Source of the DNA: Sinohyriopsis cumingii
Taxonomy: Eukaryota > Mollusca > Bivalvia > Unionida > Unionidae
Assembly: GCA_028554795.2 (NCBI GenBank)
Contig: JAPYKE020000263.1
Location: 248,001 to 312,000 of the forward strand
Reading direction: 5' to 3'
DNA length: 64,000 nt
Shown: piece after piece, positions 24,521 through 35,531 of the stretch
Numbering within the stretch: position 1 is the first letter of the stretch
How the letters are laid out: every line of letters starts with the position of its first letter
Program-made: the position numbers and the translations under genes
The notes under the pieces: generated by a model
Database searches by the model: none
Told to the model about the DNA's origin: nothing
What the model saw: only the letters and a program-made list of their open reading frames with translations

Positions 24521-25107
24521 GTGAGATATTACAATAATTGTCATTAGAAATGCGTCTTGAAATTAACAGATACATGTTTTTGGTTCACTTTAGTTATATC
24601 TGTGACGTAGATTCCATGATCATATCAGTTATCAATATTTTATGGCATAGTTAAACTTATGATTTCTTAATTTTCTTTGATCTAGTTTTTCTTTTATTTA
24701 ACACGAGTTGAACACGATGTTTTCCATTGGTACATCAGCCTTGAATCACACTTCTGGACTTTTCAAATGCATATTTTCCAGATTGACAATAACAGAACAT
24801 TATATTGTATTATACCTTTCCTGAAAACTGACCTAACTTATAGAGAAAATCTACTACGATACTTATGCCTTATTAGGATTGGCAGGTCTTCCTGGATGTA
24901 TCCATTTTACTTCCCAACCATTAATACTGTCAACCATATACCACCATTTAAGTGTCAACATTAGTATTAAAACCTCAATTCCACCACCATTACACCAAAG
25001 TTTTTAATATTGTCAATACTAACAGTGACTCAGTGTTTGTAAAAGAAACCAATACAAACAATATCTGTCCAAAGCCATGACCAGCGAAAGTTACAGTGAT
25101 TTTTTAC

Positions 25108-25725
25108 TTGAGTAGGAAAATAATGAGAATGATGCTAATGTTGGTTGATAGTAATTTACCGATGGCTGTGAAGTTGCTTTGTTACAACATGATTAACGCT
25201 TAAGGATTATATACTGAATATAGATACCAACATACATTGATAATGGCTTATTCATTTCTGCTAGGAGAAAACTGAAGGTGCCAGTAATATCAATGTATAT
25301 TATAGTTTGTTCATAAACTGCATATATATTTGCAAAACGTTTATAATAATGAAAAGTACATGTGCATGCATATTTCTTACAAATTAATTTTTTTTATTGA
25401 TCTACATGAATATTCTCCAAATTCCTCCATTACAGCCCATGTGTGTATCCTTATCATATTGATGGCATTTTCTTAGTTTTCAGTTGTTGTTTGTTTCTTG
25501 AAAGGCGCGTTTATTTCGACATTTATATTTCCAGAGACACGTGTGTATGGTCTCTTATTTAACAGGTGTCTTTTTCTTTTTTATCAGGAGTTACTGCTGA
25601 TACTCTGAGTAATTTCATTATATTCAGGTTTTTTTTTTTTGGAAGGAAGATATCCTTTTAAATGTGTGCACTGATATATACCTTGCTGATTAGGTCAGTA
25701 TGAGATAATAGTGAATGTTGGTGTT
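25108..25725. repeat. Diverged direct duplication, unit 2
   Basis: Second copy of the segment at 22895-23530 in the same orientation. No coding content is seen. Confidence 0.65.
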
Positions 25726-26123
25726 GATATTCCTGTAATATCACAAACAGCTATTCATAACACATACAAGGCAAATTATTCAATGCTACGGTATAATTGT
25801 ATCAATCAGAAAGATTCTTTTTGAAGCAATAATGGAAGAAAAGACTTATAATTGGGGTATTATACTTTATTAATGCAACTACGGTGAAAGTAATGTCTGT
25901 TCTGAGAATTAACTTCTGGAAAAATTAATGGATGATGTGGTAATTAGAACGGTAGTTACATATAAAAATAATTTTGATGCACTAAATGATGCTGTAGGCA
26001 ACTTTTACTACTGACCATATTAATGTTGACATTTTTTGTGTGTTACCGGTAGCTTTCATTTCTTGCCATCACATAATTTTTTTTAAAGGATCAACACATT
26101 CATGCTGCCTTTACGAACCAGTA

Positions 26124-26490
26124 GCCAAAGATGAAAAGATTATTGAAGAGAATTGCCCCTGCAAAGGTATGTAGAAAAAATGTTTGATCTTTTATTTTCG
26201 TATCCCATATTTGTTGCGACTACTGCATTTACAAATGACCAGTAAAGGTAAACTCTTATCTTTAGATGTGATCAATTTTTCAATCAATATTCTAGAAATA
26301 TGGTAAATAATAAACTGTTATTTAAAACAATGCAGCATGGTTAACATTTATTTCGTTTTCCTTTTGCATTAACATTATAACTGTTGAAACTGTTCTTTCA
26401 TTATAGGTATTCAGCTGTTCTGAGTGTCCTGTGAAATTCACTAAGGAAGACTTCCTTTAGAAACATTACCTGTGCAGGCAATTTCATCAT
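26124..26490 (+). pseudogene. Possible C2H2 zinc-finger gene fragment (two short exons)
   Basis: The second piece, after the acceptor-like CATTATAG at 26406, reads VFSCSECPVKFTKEDFL, a TAG stop, then KHYLCRQFHH. This is the Cys-x2-Cys, Phe, Leu, His spacing of a C2H2 finger with the stop inside it. Just upstream, 26124-26166 ends in a GTATGT donor and contains a short open stretch (KRLLKRIAPAK in one phase, DEKIIEENCPCK in another). The stop inside the finger suggests a dead copy. The exon phase is ambiguous, so the pairing is uncertain. Confidence 0.3.
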
Positions 26491-28360
26491 ATAAGGGAAA
26501 TGGAGGAGATTATGTGCATGTTTCTAAAGCATTTATGCCAAACTTTGAAATAACTGTTCAGAATTTAATCCATTAAATTTTCCTCTTGGCAACATAAATG
26601 CATTAAAATTTATGTATTATATATTTGGTGTTTTGAACTTGGAAATTTGTGATATGAAGTTGTATTGGTTGCATTTTCCAGCATAGGTTCACATGTATTG
26701 TTTTTTCCCCAGAAGTAGTATCTCAGCTCTTTTGGGTCCTTGGGTTATGGCAGTCGTCACCATTTTTGAATGAGGAAAAATCTACTTTTTTTCTTCCTGA
26801 ACTTAACTACATCACATTATACATTTTTAAAATTAAGATATAAGACGTGCTGGTTGTAGGCACAATTCACTTTATTTCTCTGTATATAGTGATCCAAATT
26901 GTATTTACATTTATTGGATGAATATTTCAAAATGCCTCCAGTGTCCATATACTATTGAAGAACACAACAAATACTTTTGAATGCTATACAAATGCAGTGC
27001 TCAGGAATTTCAGTAGCAAACTGCAGATTTTTTTAAAGATACAGCTTCTATGGAAAAAACTGGACAAATGGTGACAACATAGGAGTTATATCTCCCATCC
27101 CCAATTCTTTAATGCAGGAAACCTCATTACATCATCCAGATGCTAACACTACAGTTGTAAAAGAAAATGTGATTTATAGGAAGTTACCATTGCAAAAACT
27201 ATGTTTACAACCAATCTGGAAATATCTCATAAAGCCATTTGCATTGAACATGACATTATCACTCAGTTTATAGAGTGCCATTTCATGGATTCAACAAATA
27301 AGCACCTTCAACTGTTTGAGGATGCTATTATCAATGTATCCACTTTTCCAAATTTGTTCAGTGTAGAGGGGGGAGTTTTCGTATTTACCTTACTTAAAAT
27401 ACAAGTACCTATTTATAATATATGAAATGAAAATTGGAAGTTTAAGGAAATGCATCGAAATATAGTTATTATAAATGTCTTTTGCTTTTGGAATTTTACT
27501 TAACGCAAGATTTTTAAACTTTGATAATCATGTGTACAGTGTACATTAAATACCTTCTTATCATCCTATTTTTGAAATTTTATTTGTACACATATTAGGA
27601 TCCCTTGCTAAAGGTATGATGTTAACCAAAAATTTCTGGATTTAGATAAGATTTATTTGTGATTGTGATAAAAGCTTCCTTATGTGTATAGTATACAAAT
27701 TTTCAGGTTTTTAACACTCTAGCCATATTGAAGAGTAGAATACTGTTGTCACTGTTTAATGATAATAGTGTCACTGTTTAATGATAATAGCATCACATTT
27801 GCTTGTATGCCCATTTGGTAGTTTTATTATTATTTGTTTTCTTTATTATTATTTTCCATGCAAAGGTAGCAGTAGTTATGGGATCCATCCCACAAACTAT
27901 TCGTTCAACACTAGTACATAGTATTATATTCTATTTCTAAGTAGAATACATAAATACTATTGGCACAGAGAGAAAACATGGATGCAGAACTTTTGTCAAG
28001 AGCAAGTTGACAATGGGCAAGTAAATTGAAAGCTGGCTTGTCTATATAAATGACTCTCTTGTCATTGTTCTCATAGTGAAAACAAATAGTGGAAGACAGG
28101 ACTGTTAAAAAGTTTACTTTTATTAAGCTGCACCATATAAATACATGCAGTTGAGATCTGTGACAGCTAAAATACACTGGATATTTCAGTTTCTCTTAGT
28201 TTTGTACTTTTTATTATTACGGTCTACAACTTTAACAAGAATGCATTCCCAGTCTCTAACTGCTGCAGAATCAGTAGTAGCATCTGAAAGTACAGATAAG
28301 AATTTAGCTCTATATATTATATCCTCGAACTTTTTCCAGTAGGTCATCCGATTCACAGGT
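26491..28360. other. Non-coding stretch, no feature seen
   Basis: AT-rich sequence with no recognised gene. A short duplication (ACTGTTTAATGATAATAG twice) lies near 27755-27791. Confidence 0.5.
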
Positions 28361-28363
28361 TTT

Positions 28364-29090
28364 TTATTTGTACCTCACAACAACTTTATCTTCTGCAAAA
28401 GATTTTCTCAGCATTGCTATAGTATATGATATGTTAAACAGATACTTGTAAAGCTCAGTTTGGCTCACATTATATTTATTGATTACTCTATCTAAATCAC
28501 CCACAACATCTTCTATATCAGATTTGACCTTTTCACTAAAACATGTTAATTGATATGTATTGTGCTTTGCACTTCTTGATTTGTTAACAGTGCATCTTTC
28601 CTTGTGATAAAATGTCCTGCAAACAATCCGCTTGTTTTCCTTGGTATCAGGGCCATATCTTACATGCATTACAACCTGCAATTATTCAGTCTTTGTTGGC
28701 ATCGTGCTACAGAAACATCTGCAGCCAAGAATCTTTGAAGTTCAATTTCTTTCTTTATCATATTCCATGTTATAGTCCAGTTTAGTTTCAAGCTTCTTTT
28801 TTTAATAACATTTTATTCAACTTTTCTTCTTCTTGCACAGGCTCTATAAGAAAACCATCCATCCAAATGTATTCTGAAGAAAAGCCATCATAGTCGCACA
28901 TACAATGGTTTCAAGGAACCAATTGACTGGTTCAAAACAGCAGATTACTTGGGGGAAACCCTATCCTCCAGTCAGTGAAATTTGTTCTTGTGGAAAACAG
29001 TACTGTCTGCTTCCATTGTTTGTATCTACAATAGCTGTGTCTGCTTTCAGCCCTAACCAATACATTTCAGTAAATAGACAATGTACTGGT
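28364..29090 (-). pseudogene. Unidentified pseudogene-like coding stretch
   Basis: The last 105 codons (28681-28364) are open and of ordinary protein composition, including SDIEDVVGDLDRVINKYN and an ending DKVVVRYK. Upstream on the same strand, protein-like blocks continue in shifting frames: DYDGFSSEYIWMDGFLIEP, NFTDWRIGFPPSNLLF. Stops and frameshifts separate them, so this looks like a decayed gene or mobile-element protein. I do not recognise the family. A SINE fragment abuts its 5' side at 29108. Confidence 0.35.
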
Positions 29091-29107
29091 ATTGTACATG
29101 CTGGTCA

Positions 29108-29335
29108 GAATGAATGACATTTGACCGAGTCATATCAGAGACTTATAAAAATGGCAATAGCGGCTAGCTCACTTGGTGATTAGTATAAAAAGTATAGTGT
29201 AAGGACGTGTCGGCCTGGTGACAGGATAATGTGACTGGGTGAGACATCATGCTACAAGTCTGCGGCATGATGCCCCAGTGTTTGACATCACTACAAACTG
29301 TCGCACTGCATATATTATAGCGATATGACTGAAAT
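29108..29335 (+). mobile_element. 5'-truncated SINE (same body as 63451 copy)
   Basis: Matches 63525-63740 throughout: GAGTCATATCA.AGACTT, AGGATAATGTGACTGGGTG, CATGATGC and GCGATATGACTT-like words occur in the same order. The tRNA-like head with A and B boxes is missing, consistent with 5' truncation during retrotransposition. Confidence 0.75.
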
Positions 29336-31137
29336 TTTTTTAATGATGCGTTAAAATTCTAAAACACACACATAAACTTGATGTCATTTCTTTATTTATT
29401 GTCATGATGGTTAACTGAAACAACAGTTGTGGTATTAATCAACAAAAAACTTAATAGAGAGTCGGAAATCTTTTCATTTCTTTGATGTAATAAATTTGAT
29501 AGCTGTTCCAGTTCAGAATATTTCCGTATATTGGACAATTTGTCTTCCTTTTGTTTATTTTTTTCTTCCACGAGTACTAATTCTAGAGTGACTGCAAGTC
29601 AATTCCTACTGGACATTATGACATAGCTAACGGTTATCACTGCTCAGATCCTTAAACTGAAGGTAGTCTACACATTATTGGGTTTTTCCCCCCTCCTTTC
29701 ATCATGGTATATAATCAGTAATTCATTTGTTAACCCCAACATTTTATGCACATTTCAATTCCATGAATAAATGGGTCTTGATTTTGCTTTGTTATATGAC
29801 GTCGACGTGAAATTGACCGGAGCTTTTTGAAATTTTAGTATTGACCAAAATTGACCAACTAATGTTTCTTTTTCATATTATCAGCTGTCGTCTATTGTAT
29901 CGTTTTTTTAGTGAAACTCATCAAACGTCTTCATGAGATGAACACTTTTGTTCAATATTTGTATTTGAACCGCTCTATTGATGTTACCATTGTTAAAAAT
30001 AATTCATGTTTTCTAAATTATTGTATGTTGTTCGTTGTGGATGGGAATACATAATGAAAGTTTCAAATGGCTATTATTTGTTTTTCTCACCCAAGCGACA
30101 GAAAAATCAAGCTGTTTTGCTAACCTTACTTTTATTATCTCAGTCTAGTCATCTCAGACCAGTCGTCTCAGTCAAGGTGTCCAAGCTCTCATAACTACTT
30201 TAAAAAAAGAAACCCTTGTTGTCTTCTGCCTGACGTAGTTCTTCTAAAATCAAATAACAACAACAAATATATAATAAAAATAGTAACTTAAGGTCAATCT
30301 AACGTTGAGAACATACCATACAAAAACGTTCTGAGTAAAGATACGTATAAGATGTCGAGTTTTTTTTTTATATTCTACTTGTTCGTTCCACAGAGCATAG
30401 CAAATTTTATCCTATATGCAGGCATTGCTCAGTACATTTTCAGTTCAGCGTCATTAAATGTAGCTAAAGCTACCTAACTAGTTTTAGATACTTCATGTGA
30501 AACAATATAATGTTTGCAATATTTAATGACGCTGACCTCGAAATTAAATGTGCTACAGATAGGACGAAATTCTCAATGCTGTGTGAAATGAACTATGACA
30601 GAAAACACTGGTCTATGCATACAGACTACAGACCTACACACTTCATAGCCTCCCAACTCTCTTATCAACTATATAAAACTTAAAAAGAAGAGCTATATAC
30701 GAGAGTGACACATATCACTATTTACCCCTTGAATAACCCAAGCATGAACACATGCAACATGTAACTTTTCGTTATAATAATAGCCTCTACTACTACAAAA
30801 GAGGTGTAGGCCCAGTATCGTTCCATTATTTACAATATTATTTTCTAAATTGGATCTGATGAAACTTAAACATTTTCTTGTAATACATATTAGCTATTTC
30901 CTGTTAATTTCATATAACATCCACATATTAAATGTAATAATAACACAACACTATGCAATGTTTTAAGTTATATTTTGGGGCTCAAGCATGACTACTGTGT
31001 ACTTTGGATGACATGGTCATGCCACAGTCCTTATTTGTATTAATACACCGCATGTAAATATTTGTGAGTGAACTATTTTTCAGAAGTGAGAAATTCGTTT
31101 TTACTTTAAAGGATATTATTGGGTGAGAAAAAGAATC
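29336..31137. other. Non-coding stretch, no feature seen
   Basis: No gene, tandem array or RNA gene recognised. Confidence 0.5.
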
Positions 31138-31279
31138 TATGTTGGGTTTTGGACCGAGACAAGGAAATCCCAGTCAAGGGGTTACATAATATTGTCTCCC
31201 GCTCGGCATGCCTCGTGGGGAAGCAAATAATGTAACCCCTTGACTGGGATTTCCTTGTATCGGTCCAAACCACAACATA
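31138..31279. repeat. 142-bp near-perfect palindrome
   Basis: The two halves are reverse complements about the centre GGCATGCC (31205-31212). The outer ~53 bp arms match at about 49 positions (core GGAAATCCCAGTCAAGGGG / CCCCTTGACTGGGATTTCC), and the inner ~18 bp are weaker. It could be a foldback/MITE element or an extruding cruciform. It sits immediately beside the CT-rich tract. Confidence 0.9.
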
Positions 31280-31690
31280 GATTATATATGTCTCTTTCTC
31301 AATCTGTCTCCATATGTATGTCTCGTGCTCTCTCTGTCTCTTGCTCTGTCTCTCTTGTTCAATCCCTCTCTCCCTCTTGCTCTGTCTCACTTGCGCTTTC
31401 TGTCCGTCTTCTCCCTGTATCACTTCTCGTGCTTTCTTGCTTGATATCTCTCATTCTGTCTCGCTAACTTGCTCTCTCACGCTCTTGCTTTCTGTCTCTC
31501 GTGATCTGCGTCTCGGTCGCTCGTTCTCTGTACCTGTGTCAAGCTGTCTCTCGCTCGCTGTCTTTCAATCGCTCTCACTCTCAAGCTTTCTTTTGCTCTG
31601 TCTCTCGCTCTCTCGTGCTGTCTCTCTCACACGCACTCACTGTCTCTCGCTCGCTCTGTATATCATACTGTCTCTTCTGTTATCTACATT
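31280..31690. repeat. CT-rich low-complexity tract (TCTCTCTGTCTCGC words)
   Basis: About 400 bp of the plus strand is composed almost entirely of variations on CTCTCTGTCTC / TCGCTCGCTC. Overlapping open frames rich in Ser, Leu and Cys are artefacts of the composition. Confidence 0.9.
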
Positions 31691-32152
31691 TTGAGCGTCT
31701 GTGTACTGCATGCTGTGTGTCCTGTTAGTTCTAGTGTATGTGCACATTTGTTTTGGTTTATTCTTTATCCGTATGGCCCCAAAAAACATAGTTGACACCA
31801 ATTCTTCACTAATTGCGTTACACCTAGGTAAATACCAGTTCATGTCTTCCTTGTGATAAGGTGCGTAAACAAACGCTGCAAGCACGTACGTTCAGAAAAT
31901 GACTATCATCCAACCTGTATTCGTATCCTATATTAGTGACTGCGACATAAACACACACACAGCCCTGGTCATATATACCCCGGTCACTATTCTAGCCGCA
32001 TGGCGATAAAGAACAGTTTTCAATTCAACGGACGTGTAATGTCAACGTCTAAGCCCCTGTACACTAATAATTTACAAATTCTCCAATAAGTAATTATTTA
32101 CATTTATTCAAAAAAAATTATAATTGTTCATAATTAATATCGATACGGTTAC

Positions 32153-32156
<4 letters not shown>

Positions 32157-32231
<75 letters not shown>
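32157..32231. repeat. (TA)n microsatellite with palindromic flanks
   Basis: About 36 TA dinucleotides, bounded by GGTTACTTTAATA on the left and TATTAAAATAACC on the right, so the flanks extend the palindrome. Confidence 0.95.
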
Positions 32232-32237
<6 letters not shown>

Positions 32238-32739
32238 TAACCGATGCAAGAATGTTCTTGACAACATCGTATTCATGAGTCCTGGGAGTGTTGAAGATGT
32301 TAGCAGAAGACAACATTTAATGGTCATTACCTGTTTATTACATATTTTTCAATAGGAATTAGCAACTGCAGATTAATTTAAATTTTATAAAAGAAAAACT
32401 TTGCATTCGTGCAACTGGCGTAAACACCACGAAGAAGCAAGACTAGTACTTGTCGTGTCATCGATACCAAAGATAAAACTTTGATATGACTAACTATGAT
32501 AACAGATTTACCTTTATCCATCATAGGAAACCTCTTATGACAAAAGGGACATATGTATCGTAGAACTCCGATGATCCGTCAGCCTGATACAGCACCAAAC
32601 ACTCATTTCACATTATAGGGGGCGCTGTACAGACATACAGACGAACCATTTTAAATTACGCCTCGCCAAGGCTGATCTAGCAAAGCAAACCACATGACAA
32701 AATCATATGAGTTACTGAAATATTGATGTTACTTCACAG

Positions 32740-33200
32740 ATAGCCCTAACCCTAACTCTAAATGACAAAATTCATTTTTGTCATCCCACTATCTGGACTG
32801 ATTTTCATGAATTAACTACCTATCTATCAGGCTCAATGAGATATGTATCATAGTGAAAACTGCATCCAGATCGCCCCATCCGTTCGTAGGCTATTAACAG
32901 AAAACTGTTACCCTAACCCTAACCTATGCTACATCTATGGGAAATCACAAGAATCATAATTTCTCCCAAACTAGTAAAACAATTTTCATGAACCAAGGAC
33001 CGATCTTTCGGGCTCCATGAGACACGTATTGCTGTCAAATCGTATTGTCTGTTCTTGCATTATTACCAGAAGCACATAACCCTAACCCTAAGTCACAAGA
33101 ATCCTATTTTCTAACGAATGCATCGACCGGTTTTCACCAACGATGTATTTTTGGATTACTCTCATCAAGACGCATCTTTGAACATATGTATCATAGAAAG
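32740..33200 (+). repeat. ~167-bp tandem repeat with CCCTAACCCTAA motif, left side
   Basis: Three diverged units begin at about 32743, 32908 and 33077, each opening with CCTAACCCTAA and followed by CACAAGAATC, a TTTTCATGAA word, an ATCTATC-like word and a CATGAGACA-like word. The same units continue on the other side of copy B (48240-48800), so B inserted into or beside this array. The CCCTAA words are too short to be telomeric sequence. Confidence 0.75.
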
Positions 33201-33610
33201 CCGATGATCTGTCCGCTACCTAAGTACCAAGCACTCATTTCACACTATAGGGTGCATTGTAGGTCGCAGACAGGCGGACGAACCATCTCTATGCTTGTCT
33301 CACAAAGGCCGCTTTAGCAAAGCAAACCGCATGTTAAAATTCCAAGGCGGTATCGATATAATCAGAAAATAGTGATGTGGCAACTTGGCCATTTTACCTC
33401 AAGCGGACTGTCTTACGGTGCTAATTTTGAAGACGGGCTTTATTTCAATTTATGCCGTACAATGTCTGTTTTGTCACTCGAATCCAAGTAACTCCATAAG
33501 CCCTCAAGCTACCTTCATAGGAAAGGGGTCTCAGCATGCGTCTTTACCGAGCTCATCTGGTAGGGCCAATGTAAGCAAGCAATTCAAAGGGGTTACTAAA
33601 ATATTCACCG

Positions 33611-33862
33611 AGCAGCAGAGAGGGTGAACAGACCCAAGAATTCCGACAAAACAATAAAACCTCCATGAAAAAGTCATCTCGTAGAAAGGTCCAGATTTTT
33701 ACAAATAAACGTTTCCTTGAGATGATTGATTTCTGTAATGGCCGATTATATTAATAAAACCTTAGTTCGAAATAGTAGCTGAAAAATAAAGTATTCTATG
33801 TGTTTATTTATTTATTTGTTTCTACTAGACGACCAACATTGGTAGGCGCCCTCTCTGCTGCT
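33611..33862 (+). repeat. Left terminal inverted repeat of copy B
   Basis: Reverse complement of 47846-48094. It starts AGCAGCAGAGAGGGTGAACA at the outer edge and ends GCGCCCTCTCTGCTGCT inside, so the TIR itself is bounded by a 14-bp inverted repeat (AGCAGCAGAGAGGG / CCCTCTCTGCTGCT). Structural gene 1 starts 31 bp further in. Confidence 0.95.
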
Positions 33863-33893
33863 ATATTAATTAAAAAATTGTTATATCAAAATA

Positions 33894-34505
33894 ATGGTAC
33901 ATCCGGAATCTCATACTGCAAGAACAGCACGAGAACGATTAGAAGCAATCAAAAATTTTCTTCCTGTCAGGGATTCTTTCAGAAAAAACATACAAGCGCA
34001 ACAAGAAGCACAAGTTGAGTACGAAGAGGATACTAAAAACTGTTTAACCCGTCACTGCAGCTACTGAGAAAATTTCAGCGGCTGTTGAAAAAACTATATG
34101 GGGAGATATTGCGGAGGAAGATGAGAAGAGGAAAAAGGGTATTTTTCCGGTATTAGAACAAACTGCGGCACAAGCTGAACAAATAGCAAAAAGAACTAAA
34201 CAAACAAAAAAGATTTTACGAGATCTTCCAGCTGATATAGCCTCGGCTCAACCTCCACCCGTTGGTGAAGAAATTGGAAAACTTCGTACTAAAGTCACCG
34301 GCGTGAAAAAAGAACATACACCTGAACCCAAGCCAGTAAAAGAAAATATAAAATTAACTGCAAGATTTAAGGAAGGGGTTGTTGAAGCAATTAGAAATCC
34401 TGAAAGAGAAAAATTACCCGAAAAATATCAGATTATATATCTGACAAATCTAGTATTTTAAAACCCGGTCATAAAAAAGTAAAAGATAATGATCTTATTA
34501 AATAG
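33894..34505 (+). pseudogene. Structural-module protein 1 (copy B)
   Basis: First gene inside the left TIR. It reads MVHPESHTARTARERLEAIK, then shifts frame at TTTAACCC (near 34047) into VTAATEKISAAVEK and a Lys/Glu-rich helical region (EQTAAQAEQIAKRTKQTKK). It shifts again near 34430 into DYISDKSSILKPGHKK and ends at TAG 34503-34505. About 200 residues when read across the breaks, largely charged alpha helix. That stop overlaps the next gene's start (ATGATCTTATTAAATAG). Conserved in copy A with the same start and stop. No family recognised; probably a virion or scaffold component by position. Confidence 0.6.
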
Positions 34506-35030
34506 ATATATCGCGTATATAGAAACAAAAAAAAAAAAACAGGTTAAGGGTGATGATTTGGGATACAAAGCTCTTTATGAAGCAGTAGAAATACTTCGTA
34601 GAGAGAAACTGGAACAAGAACAACTCTCTCAGCAGGAACCTTCATATCAGCTTCCTCCACCTTTACAACGTAAAATAATTTCTGCGCCGATAATGACATT
34701 TACACCGGTAGATTCACCACGTGAATTTCGAAGTGACTCACCTGAGCCCCCCCCCCCCCCCCGGTCATCACTGAATCATTTTCTCCGGTAATGCAACCAC
34801 CAGTATTTAAAACACCTCAAGATGAACCTAAAAAAGGTTCTGGTTTATGTCCCGATAATATCATTAATGATGTATCACGGTTAGAAGTTCTCATAGGAGG
34901 AAAACGAGCTGGAAATAATTCACCAGAAATGATTAATGAAGCAGCTGATATTTGTCGGCGATTATTTCAAGGTGGCATCATGGATATCGGCGTTTACCGA
35001 GAACTTTTAGATGAACTTATTGATGACTAG
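34489..35030 (+). pseudogene. Structural-module protein 2 (copy B)
   Basis: Begins at ATG 34489, overlapping the stop of gene 1 by 17 bp, with NRYIAYIETKKKKQV and a charged helical N-terminal part. A Pro/Gln linker follows (SQQEPSYQLPPP, then PPPPP). A run of 16 C at 34747-34762 breaks the frame; the other phase continues VITESFSPVMQPPVFKTPQ and the conserved C-terminal domain CPDNIINDVSRLEVLIGGKR ... YRELLDELIDD, ending at 35030. The homopolymer length could be a true mutation or a sequencing error. About 180 residues; no named family. It lies just before the basic minor capsid-like gene. Confidence 0.6.
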
Positions 35031-35058
35031 TTGTTAGATAAATAGTAAATAAAATAAG

Positions 35059-35522
35059 ATGATAGTACACAATAATCATCGTAAATCCGTATCGGTCAGA
35101 GTGGTAAACTCGCGATTACCAACCTATAGAGCAATTTACGGAGATGGACTTGGTGATGTTATTCAGGGGTTGTTTAGACCTTTAGCCCCCAAAGTAGCGC
35201 CTCTTGCAAAACAATTATTGATGAAGGCTATTGATGTTGTTCGTGAAAAGCTCCAGGTGCAATTGTTAATGTTGCTGGTAGGGCTTTCTCGGCAATCAAA
35301 GAAAGACTAACACGATTATTGCGACGAAGATCACAATCGGTAAAATTACCAAGTACTGAAATTATGCCCGCAGATGTCAGCAAAATAATAAATCAGGCTG
35401 CAAATCAAAAACTAGCGGCGTTAGCAGATCAAGGACTCGGTGAATCAGGGAGTAATATTTCAAGCATGATATGAGGAAGTGGAGTTTCCAAACCCGGTAA
35501 TCTTCGTGTTAGACGAAAATAA
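35059..35522 (+). pseudogene. Basic minor capsid-like protein (copy B)
   Basis: From ATG 35059: a basic N-terminus (NNHRKSVSVRVVNSR), YGDGLGDVIQGLFRPL, then MKAIDVVREK. A one-base loss near 35250 (copy A has an extra A: EKAPGA) breaks the frame. The other phase continues FSAIKERLTRLLRRRSQ, EIMPADVSKIINQAANQKL and, after a TGA where Arg (CGA) is expected, GSGVSKPGNLRVRRK. About 154 residues, strongly basic with amphipathic helices, directly upstream of the MCP. It resembles in style adenovirus-type core/minor capsid proteins, but no specific family is claimed. Confidence 0.65.
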
Positions 35523-35531
35523 TTATAATAA

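Noticed and set aside
31106-31728. Several Ser/Leu/Cys-rich open frames
   Set aside because: They are products of the CT-rich low-complexity tract and the adjoining palindrome.
32743-33090. CCCTAACCCTAA words as telomeric sequence
   Set aside because: Only two telomere-like hexamers per ~167-bp unit; it is an internal repeat, not a telomere.
33045-33317. 90-codon plus-strand frame beside copy B
   Set aside because: It overlaps the ~167-bp repeat and has no protein motif.
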